Shown here: piece by piece, positions 1 to 10,989 of the stretch
Position numbering within the stretch: position 1 is the first letter of the stretch
Layout: each line of letters starts with the position of its first letter
Source of the DNA: Eonycteris spelaea
Lineage: Eukaryota; Chordata; Mammalia; Chiroptera; Pteropodidae
Direction: 5' to 3'
DNA: 64,000 bases
Assembly (NCBI GenBank): GCA_003508835.1
Contig: PUFA01000007.1
Span: 18,933,001 to 18,997,000, forward strand
Notes under the pieces: model-generated
Databases searched by the model: none
What the model was told of the DNA's origin: nothing
What the model saw: only the letters and a program-made list of their open reading frames with translations
Program-made: the position numbers and the translations under genes

Positions 1-775
1 CAAAACTCTTTTCTTCTTTGTGGCCACAAACCTGTTGCCTGATTTAATACCTGGATCTAAACAACACACCACCACCAACAACAGAAGGAGATCAATACAC
101 ACTGATACAAACAGCAGAAAGAGAATCCTGATACCATCTGAGTGACTGAAGCCAGCTATTGCTGAAATTAGCAAAACTATAGATGTGCTTCCAACATAAG
201 CCTGTGGAGGAAGAAAGTACCCTTCCTCTACCCATCTTAGGTTCTCTGTAACAAAAGACATATTAACAAGAAAAAAGCATGCAAATGTTTTTAATGTATG
301 TTTTACATGACATGGGAGCCTTTGTAAAGGATATGAAGACCTGAAGAAAAGGTTAAATCTGAGTGTTTTTAAACAGCATTTTTAAATTGCAGGGAAATGT
401 GATAAGACAAAGATATATGAGCTAAGAGTAGTAAACCAAGGAAAACTTAGGGAGCCTATTCATTCCAATTCCTCTCAGCATCCCTCCATCTTTGGAGATG
501 AAGATGCTCCTTTCCTCCAGGTAAAGGGAGGGGACCTCTCACTGGAGGGTCTTATAACCTGTTTCAGGAGAATAGCAGAAAATCTTCCCTGAACCTGCTG
601 TGTTTCAAATTCCTTCAGCTTTAACTAAAATAACTGAATATGCTGAGGTGCCATATTTTGGTGTACACATCCTGAGACTCATCTAGCCTCTTAATTCTCT
701 TTTAACTTTCGTTAGTTTTAGTCAGATTTTTTGTCACCTGCAGCTAATAGTAATAATGTATCCCGATTAATAATG
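1..775. other. non-coding sequence, possibly an old unnamed repeat
   Basis: No open frame, RNA gene or recent repeat is visible. The sequence style at about 150-600 resembles old mammalian interspersed repeat sequence, but I cannot name a family with confidence. Confidence 0.3.
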
Positions 776-780
776 CATAA

Positions 781-872
781 TTTCATTTAATCCTAATATG
801 ACTCTATGGAAGAAATTTCTTCTCATTTTATAAGTGAGGAAATTTAGGTTCAGAGAAGCAATCTGCCAAAGT
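781..872 (-). mobile_element. MIR SINE fragment
   Basis: The plus strand reads as the reverse complement of the MIR core: a 'TTAATCCTAATATGACTCTATGG' type segment, then a 'TTTATAAGTGAGGAAA' segment and 'TTCAGAGAAGCAA'. In MIR these are the conserved cell-RNA-derived core and its L2-like 3' part. Divergence is high, as expected for a fossil SINE. It abuts the LTR that starts at 876. Confidence 0.55.
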
Positions 873-875
873 GCT

Positions 876-1531
876 GTGGATGAAAAAAGGGCCATTTACT
901 AAATTTTACAAACTCAGCAGAGGCCGGCATGGTGGGCCCGACAAACTCGGAAACCAAAATTAACCACACAGGATGGTCTGAACATAAAAATTCCTAACTA
1001 AAAGCAGGTCATGGCAGGTAGTCAAATCCTGGGCCTGTAGCTTTCTTGACAAAGGTCTATCTTTACTTTAAGTAAACCATTTATTGTCTTTTTACATGTG
1101 AGATAACATACCCTTTTTTCAGATCTCTTGGGGCAAAACCCAGTGCATCACAGTGCAGACCCCTGAACCCCTCCCTCTTGGTTACCTTGTTCCCCACACA
1201 CCATCAGAATGTGCTATAAATGCTCATTATTAACTCTTCTGTACCCACCAACATAAAAGAAGTACGTGTCTCTCCATTTTATTTTTTATCCAATCCAAGA
1301 GATTTCCCTGCTTCACATTCTCCTGCCACCTTAATCTACCACCAATGATTTGATGTAACTCTCCTTACATCTCCTCCTTTGATTATAATATATATACTAA
1401 GCTGTGAAGCTGTCATTCTTTGAAGCATTTTCTTAATCCATTGAGATTTTGCTTACCAGCAATTTTTGTCAATTTGGCTCCAATAAACTCATTGAAATTC
1501 TCTACAGGTTTGGACATTTCTTATGCCAACA
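876..1531 (+). mobile_element. ERV-type LTR, copy 1 of a same-orientation pair
   Basis: About 655 bp that aligns along its length with 2169-2820. Both copies begin TGTGGA and share blocks such as GGATGGTCTGAACATAAAA, a TAATCCATTGAGATT type segment and the terminal TTGGACATTTCTTA. A TATA-like tract lies near 1381-1396 and an AATAAA signal at 1482-1487, which gives plus orientation. If the ends are TG at 876 and CA at 1530-1531, the flanks are GTGC and GTGT, a possible decayed 4-bp target duplication. The family name is not certain; the features resemble an ERV1 LTR. Confidence 0.65.
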
Positions 1532-2168
1532 GTGTACTTTTAGGAATAATATGGCCAGGTCATGAGCTCTGATGGGCTGATGACCCCTGCTCTTCATTGA
1601 GCCCAAGTTCCCGTGGGATACTTGACTGTCACTCCTGCAAACTCATGAATCTGGGTGTAGCCCTCATAAAAGAATAAATATACAGAATCAATTCCAGAAG
1701 CCACCACTTGTGTCACTGAGTTAAATTCCTATTTAACTAAGAGAAAATAGGTATCGACCACAGTTGGCTTGATTGCAAATGTCAGACTCTTTGAATTATT
1801 AGAAATAGCAATGAAACATTGATTACATTTAAAACATCCTGTGAAAAGTTTTGGGAGTGCACATTAAGAAACAGTGTTAAGCAAATAAGAACTAATTGTT
1901 CTCTGCTGCACTGGTAATAGCCCTGTCTGCCCTCCCAGTACAATGCATATTCATTTCATTTGAACAAGGAATGTAAATAAAAATATAAAGTCCCAGATCT
2001 CATTCACATTCAATCATTATAACTCTGAGCCTAAGGTTACTGTCCTAAGCGAACATAGCAAGACAACAGCTAATGCGTTCTGGATCAGTTCGGACTTGTC
2101 TGGAAACCTCTTCCTCCCCATTTACAATGCTGAAACCCCCAAAAAAATTTACAGAGAAAGAATACCAC
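1532..2168 (+). other. spacer between the paired LTRs, no retroviral gene visible
   Basis: About 640 bp lies between the two LTR copies. It has no gag-, pol- or env-like open frame and no clear primer-binding site next to the first LTR. A segment around 1610-1715 (ATAAAAGAATAAATATAC, then a pyrimidine-rich stretch) may be the end of a further LTR, but this is weak. It is either ordinary DNA between two separate insertions or a strongly deleted provirus interior. Confidence 0.4.
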
Positions 2169-2820
2169 TGTGGAAAAAAAAGGGGCCACATACCAAACCC
2201 AACAAGCTCAAGGGAGGCCAGCATGGTGGGCCCTACAAGCTCAGAGCCTGAACTTAACCAAATAGGATGGTCTGAACATAAAAGTTCCTAACTAAAAGCC
2301 AGTCATGGAGGGTAGGCACATCCTTTCTTAACAAAGGTCAATCTTTACCTTAAGTGAGCCTGTCTCTTTGCATCTAAGATAACATACCTTTAGAAGGTCA
2401 GAGCAATCCCTTTTATTTCAGACCCCTAGGGGCACAATGCACCAGAGCAGGAGACCTCAGAACCCCTCATAATTATCTCGTCCCCTGTTATCCCCACATA
2501 CTAACCAGATGTGCTGTAAATGTTAATTATTAACTCTCCTGTATCCGCCGATGTAAAAGGAGTATGCATCCCTCCGTTTTACTTTTTATTCAATCCCAGA
2601 GATTTCCCAGCTTTGCTTTTTTCATCGCCTTTATCTACCACCAATGAACCCTTCTATGTCTCCTCCCCTGATTCTAATGTATAAAATCAACTGCAAAACT
2701 GCCATTTTCCAGAGCATTCACTTAATCCGTTGAGATTGTGCTTCCTGGTAAGTGTTGTCAGTTTAGGCTCAAACTCGTTAAAATTCTCTATAGGTATGGA
2801 TGTTTCTTACATCAGCATCA
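2169..2820 (+). mobile_element. ERV-type LTR, copy 2 of a same-orientation pair
   Basis: Homologous to 876-1531 in the same orientation. A TATAAAA box sits at 2680-2686. The AATAAA of copy 1 is degraded here to a CTCAAACTCG context. The copies differ at many positions and by several small indels, so the pair is old or comes from two independent insertions. The right boundary is ambiguous between about 2814 and 2820. The 72-codon frame across its start is chance. Confidence 0.65.
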
Positions 2821-2859
2821 CATAGCATACAATAGATGTGCATCAAAAATTTGCATGTG

Positions 2860-3960
2860 AGAGATTCAAGATAGAGTAGAAGGTATAGGCTTGACATGCC
2901 TGCTCTAGCAACCACACCAAAATTATAAAACTGCAGAGCAATCAGTACCAAAGGTACGAGAGGTGTGGCTGAACAGAAGCCCTACAACAAGGTCACCTCA
3001 AATAACAGGCCACTCAAAACAATAGGAGACATGAAATGGCCTGGTCCCACAACCACGGGTGGCGATTGAGAATCAGGAGGGCTAGCTTGGCTGCAGAGCC
3101 ACCTTCCCAACCTGAGGATCGAAGGGTCCTGGCTGCACAGTTGGCTCCTTAGCTCAGGGTTCCAGTGCCAGGAAGAGAAGTCCCCATAACCTCTGACTGT
3201 GAAAAGCAGCCGAAGTGCGGCTGAGACGGAGGGCTGTGGAAAGCGGGGACCTTCCTCTTAAAGGGCCCCCACACCCAGCCTTCCTTGCTGATGGACTCAC
3301 TCGCTCTGAGGTCCAGTGTTGGGCCAGCTGTTCCAGGGGCACCAAGGACATACAGGGAGGTGTTGAGCTGTTGGGCTTCAGGGAGAGGGCTAGAGAAGCT
3401 GCTGGCTCCCGGACAGAGGTGCAGGCAGAAGCCATTGTTCCTTTGTTGGGCCCTCCCCAACCCCAGCCTGCAGACACAGGCGCAGGCGCATCAATCTGGA
3501 TAACACAGGTGACTCCGCCTCTTTCAACTTGTGGTCCAACCCAAGCTGCTTCCGGTTATTTATTTTAAACAAACAGGCTGTCCTGGCTCCTACTGTGAAA
3601 TTTCATATAATCTCTCCAAGGCTCACAAAAGCCAAAGAAGCAGCATCTGGTCTTGGAATGCCCCTTGCTGAGCAACCCCAGTCCTTGCACTAGTGACAGC
3701 CAGCCTCTGTTTTGTACTTGACCCCTCGAGGTAGCTCTAAGCCCAGCACAGGTGGCAGCCATATGTGGACTGCTTGGTGACTCTTACCAGGTGGACCTGG
3801 AGGTGCACAGGCCACAGCTAAACTTGGCCTGCAGCTGGATCCTTCTCAAGTCTGTGCCAAGGGGCCCCACAGCATACCTGCTACATAAAGCCGCTCTACT
3901 AAGGCCAGGAGACTTAGGAACCCTACTTAATACATAGAAACAGACACAGGGAAGCAGTCA
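2860..3960 (+). promoter_or_regulatory. L1-A 5' UTR (internal promoter region)
   Basis: The element starts with an AGATTCAAGAT type leader followed by about 1 kb that is distinctly GC-richer than its surroundings, leading directly into the ORF1 start at 3963. L1 5' UTRs carry an internal RNA polymerase II promoter. CpG sites are largely decayed, so activity is unlikely. The short open frames in this interval on both strands (60-117 codons) are chance frames allowed by the higher GC content. Confidence 0.65.
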
Positions 3961-3962
3961 AA

Positions 3963-4900
3963 ATGGGGAGACAAAGAAACATGTCCCACTTGAAAGAACA
4001 GAACAAAGCTCCAGAAAAAGAATTCACCAAAATGGAGGCAAGCAATATACCATGTTCAGAGTTCAAAACACTGATTATAAGGATGCTGAAGGAACTTAGG
4101 GGAAGAGTATATGAACTCAGTGAGAACTTGAACAGATATAAACAAAAACAAACTAACAAACAAAAAATGGAAATTATAAAAGGGAACCAGTCAGAAATAA
4201 AGAATATAGTATCTGAAATGAAGAATATATTAGAAGAAATCAGCAGAGTGCGTGAAGCAGACATTGGAGTCACCTATACAGAGGATGGGATAGTGGAGGA
4301 CACCTAATCAGAATGACAAGAAGAAGAAAGAATCCAAAATTATGAAGATGATATAAAAATCCTCTGTGATAACTTCAAACATAACAACATTCGCATCATA
4401 GGGGTGCCAAAAGGAGAAGAGCAAGAATTTGAAAAACTATTTAAGAAATTATGGGAAACTTCCCTAACCTGGTGAAGGAAATAGATATATAACTCCAGGA
4501 AGCTCAGAGAATCCAAAAAAAACATGAACCCAAAGAGCCCCACACCAAGACATATCATAATTTAAATGCCAAAGATTAAAGATAAAGAGAGAATCTTAAA
4601 AAGCAGCACTAAAAAAGCAGTTAGTGACCTGTAAGGGAGCTCCCATAAGACTGGCAGTTGATTTCTCAAAAGAAATTGCAGGACAGAAGGAGTTGGCACA
4701 AAATATTCAAAGTGATGAAAACCCAGAATCTAAAATCAAAATTACTTTATCCAGCAAAGCTACGGTTTTCAGTCGAAGGACAGATAAAGAGCTTCCCAGA
4801 CAAGAAAAAGCTAAAGGAGTTCATCATCACCAAGCCAGCATTACAGGAAATGGTGAAGGGCCTTCTTTAAGAAGAAAAAATATGTATCAAAAACATGAAT
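3963..4900 (+). pseudogene. L1-A ORF1 protein remnant
   Basis: ORF1p is the trimeric RNA-binding chaperone of the L1 particle. The frame opens at 3963 with an M-G-R-Q-R start and runs 114 codons through the lysine/glutamate-rich coiled-coil region before in-frame stops at 4305 and 4314. The same frame then continues into the start of the RNA-recognition domain, with N-N-I-R-I-I-G-V-P-K-G at 4383-4415, and stops at 4473. After frame changes, the C-terminal domain reads at 4658-4870, including L-L-Y-P-A-K, F-S-V-E-G-Q-I-K-S-F and K-P-A-L-Q-E. Nonsense codons and at least two frameshifts make it non-functional. Confidence 0.8.
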
Positions 4901-5179
4901 AAAGAATGGTAATAACTACATTCTGATCAACAAGGGTCTCAGATGGAAAAGAATTAAGTGCTCCAACTAAAAAATAGAGTGGCCAACTGAATAAGAAAAT
5001 AACACTTTTATATATGCTGCCTACAAGAGACTCACTTCAGATTAATAGACAGTCAGACTAAAAAGTAAGGGGATGGGAAAAGATATTGCATGATGGACCT
5101 AGAGGGTAGTTCATGGACCTTCTGAACACTAATGACCTTCACTTATCTTCTAATTCAACCACTCAGTTCCATGGCCACA

Positions 5180-5405
5180 CTCTAGTTCTTATATTCACCT
5201 AGAACCTGTGCTCCACCTTCGAAATCTTAAGTTTGAGTATCCTACTTTTTGGTCCTAACCTCTTGTCCTTTCATTCCTGTTTGATATGACCAGTATTACT
5301 GTCAGTTCCTTTTTCTACTCAGCTGTTAGAGTAATTCAAATGCAAAACTGACTGTCTCACTCTTAAATAGCTTACCTGCTTGAAACCCTTCAGAGGCTCC
5401 CCATG
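5180..5405 (+). mobile_element. L2-like LINE fragment
   Basis: Pyrimidine-rich, highly diverged sequence ending with a 'CTTGAAACCCTTCAGAGGCTCCCC' type motif, which is typical of the L2 3' region. It lies directly before the MER5 element. Assignment is by general resemblance only. Confidence 0.35.
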
Positions 5406-5407
5406 GC

Positions 5408-5595
5408 ACAATGATTTTCAAACTTGGCTGCACATTAGAGTCACTTAAGGAGCTTTTATAAAATCCCGATGCCAGACCACATCCCAGATCAATTAAATTA
5501 GAATTTTGGGGGTGTCAAGCATCATTGCTTTTTTTTTTTTTTTTTTTTATCTCTCAAGTGCTTCCAAGGTGCAGCCAAGGTTGAGAACCACTGAC
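5408..5595. mobile_element. MER5-family DNA transposon (hAT-Charlie, non-autonomous)
   Basis: Palindromic element with inverted ends. The left end reads CAAACTTGGCTGCACATTAG and the right end reads GTGCAGCCAAGGTTGAGAAC, the complement of the left. The inner part (CCCGATGCCAGACCACATCC) matches the MER5A core. MER5 elements are mobilised by hAT transposase and have no coding capacity. A run of 20 T at 5529-5548 interrupts the right half and is not part of the usual MER5 sequence. Confidence 0.8.
5529..5548. repeat. poly(T) run inside MER5
   Basis: Twenty consecutive T residues inside the MER5 copy. It could be an expanded T-run or the poly(A) remnant of a tiny minus-strand retroinsertion. Confidence 0.85.
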
Positions 5596-5754
5596 CTAGA
5601 AGATGAAGTCCAACCATGAAAGGAAAGGTGCTTTAAAAATTGGCACGTTTTTTCCAAATATCTTTTTTCCATCCATCTGCATCATAGTCATCAATGTTGC
5701 TTATAATCTGGGTTCCACTCCAGGATATTGAATTATAGAGTCTCTAGCTGCATT

Positions 5755-5822
5755 TCCAGAGTCTGATTTTCACTAAGACTCTAGGCATTTCTAATGCACA
5801 CTGCAAGTTGAGACCACTTCTT
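5755..5822. mobile_element. partial MER5-type end
   Basis: A short stretch with CTAGGCATTTCTAATGCACA and then GTTGAGACCACTTC resembles one half of a MER5-type palindrome. The other half is not visible. Confidence 0.35.
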
Positions 5823-6219
5823 CATTTGCACACATTAACTTAGTCACACTGAACTTTTGACATGTCCCTACAAAAGCAGATTATGGTAAGCCCATTAGAC
5901 AGAACTGTGACCTATAACCCATAACCACATATCTTTTGCATTAACAAAAGTGTGGAAAAGATGAAGCAGACTCGTAGACAGAAACAAAGACACCATGAGA
6001 AATCATGAAGATCAAGAGAAAAGAGATATGTAGAATCATGCTGGATTCTGATATCTCCTGGTCAGGCCCAGGGCATGCTTCCATTAAGACCCCTCCCCTT
6101 TCTCTAAAAAACTGAATCATAAATGACCCAATATATACATTTCCCATTTGTAGTACTTTTCCAACAGTGACCCTCTGCCTTCCCAAGATAAATAGATATT
6201 TGTTGAATGAATCATTTGA

Positions 6220-6720
6220 TTTCGATGTCTAAAAATTTTTGGTTAAAGGTGAAAGAATGTCTGGGTACCCCTCTGTTACTAAGATAATCACTATAACAGT
6301 GTCATATTGCTCAGCTTTTAGAGATCTGAAGTCTCAGTCTATCCTTGCCAGAGATTTTCTGTTGTCTTTCCCCTCTCAAAATACAAAACTCTCCTCTGTA
6401 TGTCAACCAAATGCCAAGGGCATTACAGTGCTTACTCGTCTAAGGCAAATCTCTTCCTCTCACCCAGTGATGTCTGGAAGCCAGCTCACAAAAGGCAGTT
6501 GTTCAATAGTCAGGAATTTTGGGAGCTGGTTTTCACACCTTTGTTAGTTTGAAATCAGCCACTGTTGGAGTATTTACACCATGAAAACTGGTAAATGCTA
6601 TAAATCAGAGTTTTGTTTTGTTTTATTTTGTATTTTTGGTAAAGCCAGTTTACCAGTATAGCACTACCCTCACATAAATGTCTTCTTTATATAGTCATTG
6701 AGAGTTTACAAAGTTTTTGA
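6220..6720. other. unique-looking non-coding sequence
   Basis: No repeat, RNA gene or credible coding frame seen. The 102-codon open frame in this interval lacks any recognisable domain or codon bias. Confidence 0.4.
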
Positions 6721-6721
6721 A

Positions 6722-6850
6722 GTTCATCATTGCATTTGAATTTCCACAATAACACTATGAAGAAAGTACTGTTTTCCCTATTTGCATAAAGAAAGATGAG
6801 GCTAAGGTGGTTAAATAACTTGTTTATTGTTACTGAGATTCAAAAATAAA
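6722..6850 (-). mobile_element. MIR SINE fragment
   Basis: Reverse-complement MIR core: an 'ACAATAACACTATGAAGAAAGTACTG' type segment followed by a GATGAGGCTAAGG and TTAAATAACTTG series, as in the inverted MIR 3' and core region. Confidence 0.5.
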
Positions 6851-6956
6851 GATATGACTTCTAGTTCATACCTCTCCAAAACAGTACTTTATTAAATAAG
6901 GTTAATTACTTTGACACCTAAGGAAAAGGCTATAAATGCTTTACCTGATTCATTCG

Positions 6957-7105
6957 TTCTTGTCTTTCATTCATCAATAAACATTTATTGTCTATTTTTA
7001 ATCTGACTCTGTGCCAGGCACTGGGATTACAAAGATAAATAAGACCCAGTTCCTGTCCTCAAGGACCTCCCTGTCTGTTGGGAAAGAAAGACATCTTAAC
7101 ATATA
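6957..7105 (-). mobile_element. L2 LINE 3' end
   Basis: The plus strand shows the inverted L2 terminus: TTCATTCATCAATAAACATT, then CTGTGCCAGGCACTGGGAT, then a GACCCAGTTCCTGTCCTCAAGG type block. This order is diagnostic of the L2 3' end on the minus strand. Confidence 0.7.
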
Positions 7106-7199
7106 CATCACAATAGTGTTGTATGTACAGCCCTGGGCCCTGGGCTCACATATATTCACTGCAACTGGGAAGAAGACAGAAGTCTATCAATGAATCATT

Positions 7200-7915
7200 C
7201 TCTTGACCGTAGTGAAGTTTATTCCATTTTAGGACAACCAGGAACACCACCTTAAAAAACTCAAGGCCTTGTTCTTCCTAATACATGTAGCAGATGACAG
7301 AACAATTCTACAAAAATGTAACTCTACCTAAGAAATATGCCAAAGATCAGAGACAGGAAGAAAATACCCATTTTTCCCTCTTAGATGTACGTCCAACCAA
7401 TGCAAACATATTATGACTGGTTTCCTTACATCTGCCAAGAGGCAATATGTCAAATAAATAATTTAGACCAGCTGAGGCTCTACAAGAAAACAAAGCCATC
7501 AGTCATCTCAGCTGCGTTATTGATTGCCAATAACAAGATACTTGCTAAGACAAATGACTCAGCTATTATACTGGCAAGGTTTTAGCCTATCTCAAATACA
7601 TAAATCATATTGAAGCGCTTGTTTTTTTAAGATGGACAAACATATCTATAATCATTTTTGCCCCCCCCCCGCCACTTTTGCAATCTATCTAAGGTGCAGA
7701 ATCTAGATTCATTATTTGCCCACTTGCACAATTTTTCTCTCGCTCTGTCTAAAAGTTACCACATGTCTGTTGTGTCTATCTGATGGAGGATTGCATTTGT
7801 TTATGCTTATTCCTATAAGACCAGCTATTGGTTTAGAGGTAAACGAGAAAGAGTAAAATGCAATTGCTTTAATAAAATTAATTCAGTTCACATAAATCAA
7901 GGTGTGATAGAATAA
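7200..7915. other. non-coding sequence, no gene
   Basis: Only a short C10 run at 7661-7670 stands out. The 66-codon frame at 7385-7585 has no recognisable domain. Confidence 0.4.
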
Positions 7916-7919
7916 ATAC

Positions 7920-8110
7920 ACAGCAATTAGAGTCAGAAGACAAAGGTTTAAGGGTAGCCTATTGGTGGTGTGACCTAGAACAACTTTTTCTTATCCAAAG
8001 TTTGGCTTGCTTCGCAAAACTTAGAACAATATCACCTCACATGCCCATTTTCTGAGGTTATTATGAGAATAGTGAAAATTTTGAAAATGGTCAAGTACTC
8101 TGTGTAGATG
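7920..8110 (+). mobile_element. MIR SINE fragment
   Basis: Plus-oriented MIR: a GTGTGACCTAGAACAACTTT box (MIR has GTGTGACCTTGGGCAAGTT), followed downstream by a GAGGTTATTATGAGAATA segment. Diverged and internally gapped. Confidence 0.55.
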
Positions 8111-8119
8111 AGGAAGCAG

Positions 8120-9550
8120 TTTCAACATAAATATGTCCTATTATAAACTAATTAATCAAGAGTAGGTGTATCTGTGACTCTAAACAGAAACAAAACATTC
8201 AAATTAGGATAATTCGGGGGGAGGTGATTTATCAAGGGACTAATTACAAAAAGGTGTGGGTGAGATTAGAGGAACCACAAGAGACAGTGCAGAAACGTGA
8301 GGCTAGCAGCATCACGACTGTGATTACTCTAAGCCTGCAAGGATTTTAAGGTGGGAGAGGTTACCTAAAGAATCCAAAATGACAAAATCACGAAGTCTTA
8401 GAGCTGTAGCCCTTGCAGAAAAGTGGAATCGATCTTCTGATCACAGACAAGCCGCCCAGCTGCCTTCAACAGTAATGGAGCCAGAGGGCATGTATTCTAG
8501 TTTCTTCCTACTGGCTATGCCCTGCCAGCAGCCAGGAGATATGGGGACTTTTGTGCATGTCACTCACACAGGTCAGGATCGTAGGGCAAACAGCAAGGTG
8601 GAAAAGGGAGGAGCATGTATCTGGAAGGACAAAGGCAGAAATCCAGCCCAGTGGAAAGCACTTCTGGCTATGATTATTCTACCACTCAGGATGCCAATTC
8701 CAAAGCCATAGTCTCCTTTTCCTCGTCAAAGCTCTGTTTCAACTCAGTGATAAAATCATGTGAACTTTCTCTCTGCCATTTCTGTCACATCCATCTCCTG
8801 GTATCCATATCCATTTGCCTTTGTTCATGTCTATATTAGGCAGGAATCTTTTTATTACAAGTGTTGCGACTGGCTCAAACTGGCTTAAGCAATAAAAGGA
8901 ACTTATTGGCTCATTAACTAAAAACTCCAGGAATGGGATCATTTCATTAGGATTAAGCCTTTCTTTCTCTCCTCTCTGTGCCATCTTCTCTTTCTGCTGT
9001 GCTGTCTTCAGGTGGCTTCCTCCTTAGGTAGGCATCTTTCCCATATTTTGCATTCTGGACCTTGCATAACAAAGGCAAAAGGAGCATTGTGTCCTATATT
9101 GCTTATATTTGTATTCATATTTAACAGCCTGGGATACTCAGAGTGAAATTTCTAGCTGAGAATTATTAGTTTTTATTTCCCTGGAATTCTCCCCCTGCTA
9201 ATTCTTTTTAAGGAGCTTAATCAAAGGCACTGAGAGATGGCAACAATCATGATAATGCTGAAGTCGATTATACATTTATGAATTCAGCCTCTTCTTAAAA
9301 TCTATTTCACCCTTGATCCATATTGGAACTCTTCCTCACCTTTTCAGGTAGAAAGAGTTGGAAAAGAGAAAGCTTAACTATATTTCCAAAGTTTAAAGTT
9401 TAGTGTTATGCAGCCAATCTCTAGCCTGCCTTGTTGTGAATATTAAAGTGATATCCTCAAAGCACCTACAGAGATGGTAACTTAATACTAGTGCCCTGTG
9501 TTTGCATCCGACTCACTGGATTTATCTCCTGAGAATAGCCGACAGCACAC
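8120..9550. other. non-coding sequence with possible unnamed old repeats
   Basis: 8200-8720 includes a 110-codon open frame with no domain I recognise. 8850-9170 (AAACTGGCTTAAGCAATAAA followed by pyrimidine-rich sequence) looks like an old, widespread mammalian repeat terminus on the minus strand, but I cannot name it. No gene is supported. Confidence 0.35.
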
Positions 9551-9555
9551 ATAGA

Positions 9556-9655
9556 ATTCTCACTTCACAAATAAGGAAACTGAGCCTTTCAAAATTCCTC
9601 AGCCGGTAGATAGGAAGTTATGATTCAAATCTAGTTTTGACTCCAAATCCCCAAA
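9556..9655 (-). mobile_element. MIR SINE fragment
   Basis: Inverted MIR: CACAAATAAGGAAACTGAG, then a TTATGATTCAAATCTAG segment, equivalent to the reverse complement of the MIR core. Confidence 0.5.
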
Positions 9656-9689
9656 TATTTCTATTTTAAGGGTGTCACCTTTATGCTCT

Positions 9690-10205
9690 ATTGTTTCCAA
9701 GTTGGCAAACACATCCATATAAGGAGGGTGACTCACTCTAGTTCCACGGGGACAGAAGTGCCATGCTCAGGACCTTCCCACACATCACTCTTGATACCTC
9801 TTCATCTGGCTGTTAATCTGTTTCCATTATCATACCCTTTAAGAAACTGGTAAATGAAAATTTTTTCCTGAGTTCTGTAGGCGTTCTAGCAAATTAATTG
9901 AACCTGAGGAAGGGATTATAGGACCTCTGATTTTTAGCCTAATCAGATAGAAGTTGTGGGTAACCTGGGACCTACTACTTGTGACTGACATCTAAAGTGG
10001 AGTGGCAGCGATCTTGTGGGACGAAGCCCTTAACCTGTGGGATCTGACACTCTCTCCAGGTAGACAGTGTTAGAATTGAGTTAAATTGTAAGACACCCTG
10101 CTGGTATTGCAGAGAATTGCTCTTTGTGGGAAAAATGCTCTACACATTCGGTGACCAGAAGTGTCAGAAGTGAAGTGTGGTAGTAGTGTAAAAAATTAAG
10201 GAGAA
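9690..10205. mobile_element. old LTR-like or other interspersed repeat, family not named
   Basis: Contains blocks I associate with a recurrent mammalian repeat: AAGAAACTGGTAAATG, CTAGCAAATTAATTGAACC, CCTTAACCTGTGGGATCTGA and TTGTAAGACACCCTGCTGG. The order and composition look like a repeat copy rather than unique DNA. A repeat-library search would name it. Confidence 0.4.
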
Positions 10206-10779
10206 ACAAATAAGAAAACAGTAGGTTTTTCTTTTATGGCTAGGTATATCCAGCATCATGGGAGAGGACAAACCATTTTGGGCAGGGCATATGTGGAGCC
10301 TAGAGTAAACTACAAAGCAACTGTTTTGTAGTTGGATACTTCTTTATAGTTACTCAAATTCAACTTGCTGGAAGTTCACAATACAGAGACAAATTTTCTA
10401 AGTGACCTCTCTGACTGAGCTGGAGTTCTTTCTAATCTCTTCTAAAACATGCATTTCATTTATTATTTTTTGAGCAGCTAAAGTTGCATAATTACAGCTG
10501 TAAAACGATTCCTCTGGCTGCTAACCATTTTTCACTCTAACCTACCACCAGCTTCATCCAAATGCCCAGACTGTTATTCATCACATGTAGACCGATGGAG
10601 AAACCAACACACTTTCAGAGAAGCAAAAGAAGACCCAATAATAAAACCTCAAAACGGTCCTGGCTTTAATATGGAATCAGACTATTCATACCCATCCTGG
10701 GTCAGAGAATAGCTGCGAAAAACCTCAGTTTACCATTTTCTGACTTTATTTTTCTTCATTTTCACTAAAAGAGGAAACA

Positions 10780-10960
10780 GAATGAGCTGTAGATTTAGAC
10801 AAGCCTTGATTTTGAATCTCACTTATTGTCTTTATGATGTTAATCAAGTTACTTTACCTTTCTGAGCCTTGGTTCCTATATTCAAAAAATGGGGGTAATA
10901 CCAAACTATCACTGGAATGATGTGAGGTATGCAAAATTCATGCCACAGAATCAGTGTGTA
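10780..10960 (+). mobile_element. MIR SINE fragment
   Basis: MIR order on the plus strand: AATCAAGTTACTTTACCTTT, then CTGAGCCTTGGTTCC, then an AATGGGGGTAATACC segment and an ATGATGTGAGG segment. Confidence 0.7.
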
Positions 10961-10989
10961 GTATTACCTGTCAGCGAATAGCTTTAATG

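Larger units (their letters stand above)
2860..5092 (+). mobile_element. LINE-1 (L1-A): 5' UTR, ORF1 and the first codons of ORF2
   Basis: This copy keeps the 5' part of an L1 and lacks nearly all of ORF2 and the 3' UTR. 2860-3960 is a GC-richer 5' UTR with the sense promoter region. 3963-4900 is a broken ORF1. 4905-5092 is the inter-ORF region and the start of the ORF2 endonuclease domain, where a L-P-T-R-D-S-L-Q type motif near 5020-5045 corresponds to the Q-E-T-H region. The match stops at about 5092 inside the endonuclease domain. There is no poly(A) tail at that point, so the copy is 3'-deleted or ended early; I could not identify a target duplication. Confidence 0.8.

Noticed and set aside
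3149..3568. Overlapping frames on both strands at 3.1-3.6 kb as a gene
   Set aside because: They fall in the GC-richer L1 5' UTR, and frames open on both strands at once are expected there by chance.
8379..8711. 110-codon frame as a small gene
   Set aside because: No recognisable domain, no splice or promoter context; the sequence style fits an old repeat or chance.
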